Origin: Rhabdochlamydiaceae bacterium | Lineage (GTDB): Bacteria > Chlamydiota > Chlamydiia > Chlamydiales > Rhabdochlamydiaceae | NCBI GenBank assembly: GCA_019745395.1 | Contig: JAIETG010000019.1 | Span: 1-64,000 of the forward strand | Length of the DNA stretch: 64,000 nucleotides | Reading direction: 5' to 3' | In this document: piece after piece, positions 44,020-52,203 of the stretch | Layout: each line of letters opens with the position of its first letter | Numbering within the stretch: the first letter of the stretch is position 1 | Translations under genes and position numbers: made by a program | The notes under the pieces: generated by a model | What the model was told of the DNA's origin: nothing | The model's input: the letters and a program-made list of their open reading frames with translations, nothing else | Database searches by the model: none

Positions 44020-46203
44020 TTAGTAATTAAGACCATATCCCACAGGAAATAACGTTGGAGTTTGCTTTAGAACTTCTCGCATAGAAGCTGGCCAAGCAAA
44101 AGGTAACGTATTGCTATAATACGTTGTCCCATTGATCACATAGGGTTGATTAAAATCAGAGCTATTTTGTCCAAATATAGCGTTAGTTATTGCAACACCC
44201 CCTGAAGTACCAGGAAGCCATGCTGCTATAAATGCGTCGCTTAAAGGAAGCGGAGCTCCAGAGCCTTCCGTTATAACTAGAGGTCTTCCAGAGAGCAAAA
44301 CCGTCGTTACTTTAACGCCTAAAGCTTGAAGTTTTGTAATCACATTCATTTGTTGAGTGGTAAACTCAATCCCCAAAAACTTTGCTTGATCTGGCGTAGT
44401 ATAAAAATTTTCCCCCGTAATTGCCCCCTTTAAATACCAAGGATTGAGATTGTCTACATCTCCATTGTATTCTGCATAAGGGTATTCTCCGATGACTATA
44501 ATGGCTATACTATTTTCTGCAGTTACACCACTTAAATCACTAACGAGGATTGTATCTTCTCCTACAAAATAGGTAGGACTACCATAAGCAGTAAATAGAG
44601 CTTTTACGCCGTCTAAAACTGATGACGCATAAGACGTTGTTTTATTGGTCGATCCTTGAGCCCAAAAGCCATTACCTTTCTGCCCTTGCCAATTGACCGT
44701 CCATCCACCACACTGCGATCCAATATCATCACAAATACCCATCAAAAACACGTTATCAATATTACTTGGATTTACAGGGATCACAGAATTATTTTTTAAA
44801 AGGACCAAGGATTGCTCAGCGGCTTGAAGTGCAATACTAGCTTCCGCAGGGGAAGAGCCTTCTCCGGTTAAAGTATTTTGCATGCTGAGTTTTGCACGAA
44901 TAATCCGCGTTACTGCCTCGTCAATTCGACTCATAGGAATTAATCCTGTCGTAACAGCCTCGGTCAAGTAATTCACGAACTGTGTAACTGTCGTGTAATA
45001 CAAAGGGCTTAGGGTCGTATAAGGGGACACTGTTTCATAAATGAATGGATTTTCATAAGCTGCAAGGGCCAACATAAAAAGGTCCACTCCTGCATTCACA
45101 GATTTAGCCAATCCTTCTACGTAACTCATGCTTTGATTATTCAAAACATTATTTTTATAAATCGCTCGAGATACTCCTACATAATCAGAAACAACGAATC
45201 CATCCATTTTGTATATTTGCCCATCGCTTCCCACAATTCCAGTCCGACAAAACTGATTGATAGAATCAAAGGGGCCCCCAAAATGCATAGGGACGCCATT
45301 GGTGCTGTTATAAGAGGCCATAATAGAACCAACATTGGCTCCATCTTGGACGGATCCTTCATAACCAGCTCCATTATTTAGCCAATCTGTCCTGAAATTT
45401 CTAGCATAAGCATAACCTTCGTCGACGCCATCTTTAGTAGCTCCATCTCCCATAAAATGTTTTGATGTCCCTAAAACACCCTCTAGATAAGTCCCTGTGT
45501 TATCTATGGATTGAAGACCTTGTACATAACTGTAGGAAAGCGCTTTTAAGACAGCATTATCTGAAGTAAAACACTCATAAAACCTACCCCATCGATAATC
45601 TAGACCTCTAGCCACAGTCGGCATAAAAGACCAATTAAAATGACTATCTAGGATATTTAAAGCTGTATAACTTGCAACGCTTTGCACTAAAGAAGGATTG
45701 TGAGTGGCTCCAAGTCCAATATTATGAGGAAAAATAATAGAACCCACAACGTGTTGATCCCCGTGAATTGCATCGGTTCCCAGCAATAAATTGGTTCCAG
45801 CAGGTCCATTGTAGTACTGAATAGCTGTATCAGCAAGTCTTTGCCACTCCGCAACACCTTGACTCTGCCCTGAGTACGTAATAGGGCCTCCGGCTTGTAA
45901 TACAGCTCCTATATGTAAAGAACTGATCTGATCAAATCCGAGGATAGGACCCAGCTCACTATCTGTTAGTGGGGGACTTTGTTGCCAAGCAGCTTGCGCA
46001 AGGGCCATCTGCTGAGAGCCAAGACTCTGCGTTAAAAAATCAAAAGTCGGGAGAACCATCTGCCCAACTTTCTCAGCAAGAGTCATATTCGATACAATAG
46101 TCACAGCTTGATCTTGATACTGAGGAAAAAATCCCGGAGTCGAAACAGTAGCATACGAGCAAGAAGTAAAGAGAGCTGTTAAAGTAAGATATTTCTTTAT
46201 CAT
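44020..46203 (-). CDS. Secreted GH3 beta-glucosidase-like enzyme
   Basis: A 727-residue protein with a signal peptide (MIKKYLTLTALFTSCSYA). The GH3 N-terminal barrel has LLLGTDAIHGDQHVVG, GTSKHFMGDGATKDGVDEGYA with the Lys-His pair at 248-249, and the nucleophile Asp340 in FVVSDYVGVSR. The C-terminal alpha/beta domain has EQSLVLLKNNSVIPV and KVTTVLLSGRPLVI. The KHFMGDG-DGVDEG form is that of ExoP-type exo-beta-glucanases rather than NagZ hexosaminidases, so release of glucose from beta-glucans is the likely activity. It starts three bases after the stop of a porin-like gene in the same operon. Confidence 0.93.
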   Translation of the reverse strand: MIKKYLTLTALFTSCSYATVSTPGFFPQYQDQAVTIVSNMTLAEKVGQMVLPTFDFLTQSLGSQQMALAQAAWQQSPPLTDSELGPILGFDQISSLHIGAVLQAGGPITYSGQSQGVAEWQRLADTAIQYYNGPAGTNLLLGTDAIHGDQHVVGSIIFPHNIGLGATHNPSLVQSVASYTALNILDSHFNWSFMPTVARGLDYRWGRFYECFTSDNAVLKALSYSYVQGLQSIDNTGTYLEGVLGTSKHFMGDGATKDGVDEGYAYARNFRTDWLNNGAGYEGSVQDGANVGSIMASYNSTNGVPMHFGGPFDSINQFCRTGIVGSDGQIYKMDGFVVSDYVGVSRAIYKNNVLNNQSMSYVEGLAKSVNAGVDLFMLALAAYENPFIYETVSPYTTLSPLYYTTVTQFVNYLTEAVTTGLIPMSRIDEAVTRIIRAKLSMQNTLTGEGSSPAEASIALQAAEQSLVLLKNNSVIPVNPSNIDNVFLMGICDDIGSQCGGWTVNWQGQKGNGFWAQGSTNKTTSYASSVLDGVKALFTAYGSPTYFVGEDTILVSDLSGVTAENSIAIIVIGEYPYAEYNGDVDNLNPWYLKGAITGENFYTTPDQAKFLGIEFTTQQMNVITKLQALGVKVTTVLLSGRPLVITEGSGAPLPLSDAFIAAWLPGTSGGVAITNAIFGQNSSDFNQPYVINGTTYYSNTLPFAWPASMREVLKQTPTLFPVGYGLNY

Positions 46204-46206
46204 AAT

Positions 46207-47352
46207 TTAAAACCCAAATGTTGTAAAAGCTGTGAGTCCTTGTAAAGTAATTTGCGTGGTTCCTTCATTAACGCTGTTATGAAAGTTGTTAAACATCCAA
46301 AGATTGCTTTCCCAAGCAGCTCCAAAATCTAAAAACATAGAGTTTTCCGAGAAGAGAAACTTCCATCCAAGACCCAATTGCAATTGTAAATGCGTTGCAG
46401 GAATCCAGCTATTTTTATCATTAAAGGATCCTCCTCCAAAGGGAGTGGACGTTCCAGCGACAAGATTGGATAGAGAAAAAGAATCTTCTCCGATCATACT
46501 TCCATATAACAGGGAGGCTGCAAATCCTCCAAAAAGATGCATATGATAGGGAAGTTTTACTTGATCAAAAAAACCAAATGTAGGCCCAAGTCCCGAAAAG
46601 TGCATGCTACCATTATAAGAGCCATTAGAAAATCCGTTATAAGTAGGAACAAAGGTCAAAAGACTTCCAAGATTTGCATATCCTGTGTAATTCACAGATA
46701 AGGTACGTTTAATGAAAGCGCTTTGGATCCCAAAAAAGGGTTTAAAGAGATTGTATTTAGAAAGAAACCCACGTCCCGCTTTCAAATCTACGACATTATA
46801 ATGCAATGTCCAAGAGCTTTCCGCAGAGGAAAAAGGACCTGGTGATACCAGTTGAATCGGTACCTCGTCCAAGAAATCTGCAGCACCACTGGGAAACCAC
46901 TCCCCTAACCAAGTCCCATAGATCCCAATCCCGTTCTCTGACCCTGAAAGACCAGTATTCGTATCTGTTGCACTATGCGTTGCAAATGTCTTGGTTTTTT
47001 TCGTATGGTTATAATAACAAGTCCAATCTAACAAAAGATCCCAATGATCCCTTTTTGTATCCCATCCAAGTCCCACATGAAATCCAGGCGCCCAATTTAA
47101 ATCGAGAGATTGATTGTATCCAGATGGATATCCTGAAGTATCAAGAGATACTCCCACAACATCTTCCGTAGTCACAACTTGAGCATAAGGCTGCGTGTTT
47201 TCCGAAGGAGTCCACCAGAGAAATTCTAAGTTAACAGACATTCCTGCAGAATTATCTTTCACAGAAGGAGACAGATTACCAGGAGCATCAGCTAGTACAA
47301 AACTCGTAGGAAGAAACAAAAAAGAAAGTGCCGTCAAATGTATTTTTCTCAT
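46207..47352 (-). CDS. MOMP-like (Lpg1974-type) outer-membrane porin
   Basis: A 381-residue protein of the same barrel family as the 42838 gene: signal peptide, SVNLEFLWWTPSEN near residue 39, GFHVGLGWDTKRDHWDLLLDW, FFGIQSAFIKRTLSVNYTG, FGGFAASLLYG and a final AFTTFGF. It is the first gene of an operon with the GH3 enzyme. The two porins share fold-level motifs but are far apart in sequence, so they are old paralogues rather than a local duplication. Confidence 0.88.
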   Translation of the reverse strand: MRKIHLTALSFLFLPTSFVLADAPGNLSPSVKDNSAGMSVNLEFLWWTPSENTQPYAQVVTTEDVVGVSLDTSGYPSGYNQSLDLNWAPGFHVGLGWDTKRDHWDLLLDWTCYYNHTKKTKTFATHSATDTNTGLSGSENGIGIYGTWLGEWFPSGAADFLDEVPIQLVSPGPFSSAESSWTLHYNVVDLKAGRGFLSKYNLFKPFFGIQSAFIKRTLSVNYTGYANLGSLLTFVPTYNGFSNGSYNGSMHFSGLGPTFGFFDQVKLPYHMHLFGGFAASLLYGSMIGEDSFSLSNLVAGTSTPFGGGSFNDKNSWIPATHLQLQLGLGWKFLFSENSMFLDFGAAWESNLWMFNNFHNSVNEGTTQITLQGLTAFTTFGF

Positions 47353-47431
47353 AAAAACCCCGTTTTATTGGAAAAATAAATTTACTGACTATGTTTTTTA
47401 GAGGCTAGAGAATTCGAAAAAAAACTGAACA

Positions 47432-47473
47432 TCTAACGTTATCCAGACAGAATTTTGTCTAGATAACGCTAGA
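47432..47473 (-). terminator. Terminator after the GH18-like gene
   Basis: Imperfect arms of about 20 bases (47432-47452 with 47453-47473, three G-U or mismatched pairs) are followed on the minus strand by a run of T near 47417-47424. It separates the 48788 gene from the porin-GH3 operon. Confidence 0.75.
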
Positions 47474-47486
47474 TATTTTATCTTAC

Positions 47487-48788
47487 TTATGAAAAACGCT
47501 TTTTGCACTTTTTAGATAGCTTCTCATGTCTATGACAATGTCTGACATTCTCGATTGCAGTAGGAAGCACTTGATATGTTATGTCATCAAGAGTTCCATT
47601 CACCCATTGTGCATAGCCTCCTAAACTCGAACCATTTTCCTCAAAGATACTATTGAAGAAACCGACGACTCCAGAATCTACAGTATATGGTAATGTTACG
47701 GATCCACTAGCAGATTCTACAACAGGCGTAGTGTTATTCCCAGTCGATTGATAAAAATACAAATTAGGAGGATTTTTATCGTTAGTTCCCCCTGTCTGAT
47801 ACAAATTAGCAAGATTAATAGCGGGCAATAGAAAATTCATGCCATATTTGATATAATTTGGATTAGATTTTATTAGATGAGCAAACAAATAAGGAGTCCC
47901 AGAATCCCAAGATGGCGGATTTTGCCACAATATATTGTAGTTAGCCGCATACTCATTTGTAGTCCCACAATTTTGCGTATACATCTGAGGACTGACATAA
48001 TCGTATGGACAAACGTCCCAACCAGAAGCTTCATAAATAGTTGAGCATACACTCCGCCCTGAATTATCCGCTTCTTGCGCATTCCCATTGTAATTAGAGC
48101 AAGAGTGAGCCATTGTAGCAATGATCATAACGTCCTGCTGCTCTTCGGAAACATTATATGTAGAGTTCGAATTGTTTTTTATATAATCAAATAATTTAAG
48201 AAAATCCTCTCCAGTAGATCCATTAGACGCAGAATTTTCTATATCAAAAACTAAACAATTATAGTCGTCATTTAATTTCCCTGTACCCAGTCCAGTTAAC
48301 GTTTGCCCAGTGCCCGTTTCTGTATAGCTAAACTCCACGTTCGTTTTAGTGACCGCTTTATAAATGGAATAAATAGCCCCATCTTCTCCATTATTCCAAG
48401 ATCCATTTTCATTGCCACCCCCTAGGCACAAACCTAACAGAGCCTCTCCAGCCCCCGGATCTAGTCCATTATCTTTGAAGTACTGCACTGCATTTGTGTA
48501 CATGTTTGTATTCGTTGCAGCATTTACTGTATTGCTCAAAGCAAGCTCTGCGTTAGAATATCCGCTAAATAGAAATATAGCGTTCAGACCGGGAGGGAAA
48601 TTATTTCCATAATAGTTAAATGTCCCCTCTGCCTGGACTACATTACTCGGTTCCAGATAACTAGTTTGAGGGGAGCTTACATACCCTGCAAAATACTGGG
48701 TTGCAGGGGAGCTGCCTATAAAATTACTCACCCAATAAAAATAGCCTTTTATTTCACCGCCCTTCCAAGGGTATAATTGATCTGTCAT
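47487..48788 (-). CDS. GH18-like protein with altered catalytic motif
   Basis: A 433-residue protein from the ATG at 48788, supported by GAGGA upstream. It resembles GH18 barrels: LLGLCLGGGNENGSW for the SxGG strand (about 118-131), NCLVFDIENS at 177-186 for the catalytic strand, DYVSPQMYTQN for the YD/Y strand and GYAQWVNGTLDD at the end. In the catalytic motif the first two Asp are Asn177 and Val180, while Asp182 and Glu184 remain. No ordinary signal peptide is seen; the N-terminus MTDQLYPWKGG is shared with the next gene. The last 20 residues are very basic (HCHRHEKLSKKCKKRFS). It may be an active variant or a binding protein. Confidence 0.72.
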   Translation of the reverse strand: MTDQLYPWKGGEIKGYFYWVSNFIGSSPATQYFAGYVSSPQTSYLEPSNVVQAEGTFNYYGNNFPPGLNAIFLFSGYSNAELALSNTVNAATNTNMYTNAVQYFKDNGLDPGAGEALLGLCLGGGNENGSWNNGEDGAIYSIYKAVTKTNVEFSYTETGTGQTLTGLGTGKLNDDYNCLVFDIENSASNGSTGEDFLKLFDYIKNNSNSTYNVSEEQQDVMIIATMAHSCSNYNGNAQEADNSGRSVCSTIYEASGWDVCPYDYVSPQMYTQNCGTTNEYAANYNILWQNPPSWDSGTPYLFAHLIKSNPNYIKYGMNFLLPAINLANLYQTGGTNDKNPPNLYFYQSTGNNTTPVVESASGSVTLPYTVDSGVVGFFNSIFEENGSSLGGYAQWVNGTLDDITYQVLPTAIENVRHCHRHEKLSKKCKKRFS

Positions 48789-49021
48789 AGCATCCTCATT
48801 TTTATATTTAATATTAAACACATTACATAAACGCATCTAACTTAATGCTATTTTCAATTTAAAATATTGTATATACATAGATTTCAACAAGCACAAAAAA
48901 TAAAAGCACAAACCACTTACTACAAACCATTTGTAAAATTTTAAAAAAATTCACGACAAGGAATTTATGTGAAAAATCAGAGAAAATTGATCAAGACATT
49001 TTATAAGTATATCGTTTAGAA

Positions 49022-49054
49022 GGAGATACGAAAATCAAAAGACTCCGCATCTCC
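49022..49054 (-). terminator. Possible terminator after the PL14-like gene
   Basis: Nine-base arms (49022-49030 with 49046-49054, one G-U pair) 25 bases beyond the stop of the 49079 gene; the tail is not T-rich. Confidence 0.4.
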
Positions 49055-49078
49055 AAATGCCCCCCATCTATCTAAGCT

Positions 49079-49942
49079 TTAGTTTTCTAAAGCTGGAGGA
49101 CGACTGATAGCGAAATTATCAAAATAGGCATGCTGCTCAGTTTTAGGTGCCCAACTTGAGTCCGATCCTCCAAAAAACGAATCGATCGCAGCCCCATTAA
49201 TAGAAACATCACTACTGCTACGCAGCATTATATCTGTAATTTCATAAAATAACACACCATCAATCCATACGCGAACGTACCCTTCATGTTTATTTGCCTT
49301 TCCTAAGTAGATCTCTTGTTTTAAATGCTGCCACTGCCCTCTTTTGAGATAAACTTCAGAGGTTTCAAGCGCCGGATAATAATCGCCGCATTTCTCTACT
49401 TTTTCCGGATTATAAACATAAACATAAAATGCGCCATTCTCTCGCCACATATACCTAATGCTAAATCCTTGGAAAGTATCATTTTCAATACAGCCTGTAG
49501 GAGAATCTTCATAAGAGCATAATCCTGGAAGTTTCCCGCCTTTTACCCAATCAAACTCCGGATCAAAATACACATCATATTCGAAACACAAATGCTCATA
49601 TTTAGCATTTAAAGGCGCATTAAAAGCCATCCCTTCACCTCCCCCCTCTTCACCTGCCTGATAAGTAATATGCAATACTTTTTGATCTGGATTTACTGGA
49701 TCTGCAGCTATACTCATGTTCTCTTCCTCACTAGAGGGCATATACGTATTCCAGTCCCATTCAAAATCATCATCCAGGTAAGGTCCGATGGTATCATCTG
49801 TAAATGTTACAGGTCCTAAAGACAAAGCTGAAGCAAAAGGCATGTATTGAGAAAACACGCTAGTTGCGCAACATAGCGCTACGAATTTCCATTTTATTAA
49901 TCGGGATCTTCCCCGATTCCAAGGGTATTTTTGATCAGACAT
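49079..49942 (-). CDS. Secreted polysaccharide lyase, PL14-like
   Basis: A 287-residue protein. Residues 1-15 (MSDQKYPWNRGRSRL) precede a hydrophobic signal segment (WKFVALCCATSVFSQYMPFASA). The mature part is a beta-jelly roll with PL14-type landmarks: YDVYFDPEFDWVKGGKLPGL, GFSIRYMWRENGAFYVYVYN, RGQWQHLKQEIYLGKANKHE, GYVRVWIDGVLFYEI and FFGGSDSSWAPKTEQHAYFD. Relatives of this fold cleave alginate or glucuronan by beta-elimination. It belongs to a run of secreted carbohydrate-active proteins. A promoter is not obvious; GGAA lies before the ATG. Confidence 0.8.
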   Translation of the reverse strand: MSDQKYPWNRGRSRLIKWKFVALCCATSVFSQYMPFASALSLGPVTFTDDTIGPYLDDDFEWDWNTYMPSSEEENMSIAADPVNPDQKVLHITYQAGEEGGGEGMAFNAPLNAKYEHLCFEYDVYFDPEFDWVKGGKLPGLCSYEDSPTGCIENDTFQGFSIRYMWRENGAFYVYVYNPEKVEKCGDYYPALETSEVYLKRGQWQHLKQEIYLGKANKHEGYVRVWIDGVLFYEITDIMLRSSSDVSINGAAIDSFFGGSDSSWAPKTEQHAYFDNFAISRPPALEN

Positions 49943-50068
49943 AATGAATTCCTTTTTATATTTATTATTTTATATGCGACAAGTGACGCACAGTAAATCA
50001 ATGCTATTATTAGCGATTTTTTATTGTAAGCTGAAGATAGGAAGAAAGCTTTCCATCAAACATCCTCT

Positions 50069-50677
50069 CTAGGAACTAGGCACATATGCTAAAGAAAACC
50101 CCGTTCCAGAAGCTGTTAAAGCAAATGATGCTCCAGAAGGCAAGTTCTCTGAGGTCACACTTGCAAAAAAACTCCCATTACCTGTACTCCCCTCGGGAGG
50201 AGTCCCTCCATATTGGACTGTAATAGACATCGTAGTAGCGTAGTCATTTTCATCTGCAACGGCATATACATTGCCCCCTTCAGAAAGATATAAACAATAA
50301 TTAAGAACAATATACGCCCCATCTTCCGAAAATTCAAGATCTTGACTTGCTCCCACATTTAAACAGGAACTGGAACCTGCGCAGCTGATGCAATTAGAAC
50401 AAGAGCCGCAATAGGCTGTTACTTCCGTTGTATAGAAAAGGTTAGAAGCGTCACTGGCCTCTACGGTTATTTCCTGATTGTAGCAATCGTTTCCTCCAGA
50501 ACAAGACATCGTGATATAAGATAAAAGGTAAACATATTCAGATCCAGAAGCTGAACCATTTGTAACACAAGACGAGATTGCAGATGATGTGGAAGACGTT
50601 TGAGCAAAAACTTTCTGCTCAGTAGATAGCACAAAGCCTAGAACTAAAAAACAAAAAAACCTAAGAAAAAATCTCAT
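50069..50677 (-). CDS. Cys-rich exported protein, unknown
   Basis: A 202-residue protein with a clear signal peptide (RFFLRFFCFLVLGFVLS, cut near VFAQ). The mature part is Ser/Gly-rich with a Cys cluster YCGSCSNCISCAGSSSC (spacing C-2-C-2-C-2-C-5-C) in the middle, plus four more Cys (SSC, SCSGG, DCYN, NYC). Disulfide-linked surface proteins are typical of chlamydial envelopes. No known domain. It lies next to the glycan-degradation genes on the same strand. Confidence 0.72.
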   Translation of the reverse strand: MRFFLRFFCFLVLGFVLSTEQKVFAQTSSTSSAISSCVTNGSASGSEYVYLLSYITMSCSGGNDCYNQEITVEASDASNLFYTTEVTAYCGSCSNCISCAGSSSCLNVGASQDLEFSEDGAYIVLNYCLYLSEGGNVYAVADENDYATTMSITVQYGGTPPEGSTGNGSFFASVTSENLPSGASFALTASGTGFSLAYVPSS

Positions 50678-50726
50678 AAAGCAACCTAAATATTAATAAT
50701 ATTAAGCAAAAACAATCGCTAATATA

Positions 50727-50755
50727 ATTAGATTGATAAAAAACAAAACTGTCAA
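50727..50755 (-). promoter_or_regulatory. Putative promoter of the Cys-rich protein gene
   Basis: On the minus strand TTGACA (50750-50755), 17 bases, TCTAAT (50727-50732), 50 bases before the start codon. Confidence 0.55.
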
Positions 50756-50823
50756 TTGTTTAATTGAACAGAACATTTACACAAATCATCAACAGAAAGA
50801 AAATTGCTAATTTACAAGTGTTT

Positions 50824-50852
50824 GGGCGTCCCGAATTAACAAATCGACGTCC
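50824..50852 (+). terminator. Orphan terminator-like hairpin
   Basis: Arms 50824-50830 and 50845-50852 pair with one bulge and are followed by ACTTTTT. No annotated gene ends here, so it could close a short untranslated RNA. Confidence 0.35.
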
Positions 50853-51059
50853 CACTTTTTAAAAAAAATCATTTTACACTTAATGGAAACAAGGTAACAC
50901 GTTAATCTTTAACACATTAAATATTTAACGAAACGCAGAATTCAAAAAGTGAAAGATTGCGCATACACATTAATATTGTTTATTACTGACCTTCAACAAA
51001 TTACAATTAAAACAAAAGCAAAACCTCAAGCAATTAAAAACAAAAAAAACTCATATAAA

Positions 51060-51089
51060 TTGACAAAAACACTGAATTCACAGTAAAAT
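51060..51089 (+). promoter_or_regulatory. Putative promoter of the 51122 gene
   Basis: TTGACA (51060-51065), 18 bases, TAAAAT (51084-51089), 32 bases before the ATG. Confidence 0.65.
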
Positions 51090-51121
51090 TGCCACTTTAA
51101 ATCTCTAATTACAAGAATAAA

Positions 51122-52156
51122 ATGATTACATCTACGAAAGATAAAAGACCGGGTCAAGCTATTGCTACTGCCGAAGTAAAAAAACAGAGGAAAAATTATA
51201 AACTTGGGGAAGTTAGCAATCTAATGCCGCATATTTCCTCCCCATTCAGTGATATTCCCCTAGCTAGAGAGATTTTTCCGGACCGAACTAAAACAATAAC
51301 CTCATCGCAAAACGATGCTGTGCAAAGAAGCGTTACTCCTATTTTTCAAGTAGTGTCAGGAACTCCTCCGAGATCGCCAAATTCCCCTGCTTCCAGTAGT
51401 TACCCTACCTCTTGCCGCAGCGTTCAACAAGATCGAGAAGAGCGCCAAAAGACAGCATTAAAAGAAGCGCGCAGACACAAACAATATTTCCACAACGATA
51501 AACCTATCTTTCCTGATTTCACCACCCCTTCTGAAGGCAGAAATTCTACCATCTATCCTATCTTACATAAAAACCTTGTCATAAAAATGAATCAAACAAG
51601 CTCAATTATATCTTCAGACAGTTTAATCCAACACGATGACCTTCTCTCTCGGCCAACCACTCAGTCTACAAATCCTTTAGATGAGAACTTCTACGTCCCT
51701 ATCATCCCTATATTAAATAGAAATAGCTGTACAAAAGACGGATATATCCTACAGGAGAAAATCACCCCTTTCACACAGGCTCCCTGGAGTCCCGATCAAT
51801 CTCTAATAAGCATTCAAGAAAATCCAATAACAGCTTCTTATTTAGATCAAATGACCAATCTGTTTATCCACACACTATCTTCTGAAAAGCCAGCTCTCGA
51901 TCTAAGATGGACAAACTTTGGAATCAAACCTGATGAAACATCATCAAAAGACACAATCTATCTATTTGATTTTTATGAACAAGAAGATCCATTCTATTTG
52001 TTCGCAGACGAAAGTCTTCTCTTAATCGCAGATGGCAATCGAGAAGTTTTGGATTACATTTTAGAACAATGTCACATAGCTGTACCAGGTTACGACATTT
52101 CAAATCTTGAAGGAAAAGCTTTAAAACGGTTTATCCCAGGACAAAGAGCGATTTGA
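51122..52156 (+). CDS. Cryptic kinase-fold protein, effector candidate
   Basis: A 344-residue protein with no strong family match. The first 130 residues are polar, Ser/Pro-rich and probably disordered (TPPRSPNSPASSSYPT). From about 140 the order of landmarks follows a minimal kinase fold: a strand with Lys155 (NLVIKMN), a hinge-like GYILQEKITPF at 207-217, a catalytic-loop-like DLRWTNFGI with Asp260 and Asn265, and a metal-binding-like YLFDF with Asp283. The glycine loop is not clear. Spacing fits phosphotransferases of the aminoglycoside-kinase or atypical effector type. There is no signal peptide, and the promoter resembles that of other effector candidates here. Function is inference and needs a structure comparison. 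Confidence 0.5.
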   Translation: MITSTKDKRPGQAIATAEVKKQRKNYKLGEVSNLMPHISSPFSDIPLAREIFPDRTKTITSSQNDAVQRSVTPIFQVVSGTPPRSPNSPASSSYPTSCRSVQQDREERQKTALKEARRHKQYFHNDKPIFPDFTTPSEGRNSTIYPILHKNLVIKMNQTSSIISSDSLIQHDDLLSRPTTQSTNPLDENFYVPIIPILNRNSCTKDGYILQEKITPFTQAPWSPDQSLISIQENPITASYLDQMTNLFIHTLSSEKPALDLRWTNFGIKPDETSSKDTIYLFDFYEQEDPFYLFADESLLLIADGNREVLDYILEQCHIAVPGYDISNLEGKALKRFIPGQRAI

Positions 52157-52203
52157 AGAGAATAATTAGCTCAAAAAAGGCCACTATATAGAGCTTTTCC
52201 AGC

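Larger units (their letters stand above)
50678..51121. other. Divergent intergenic region with promoters and an orphan hairpin
   Basis: These 444 AT-rich bases hold a promoter for each flanking gene and, between them, a terminator-like hairpin (50824-50852). I see no protein-coding frame or tRNA. Confidence 0.6.
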
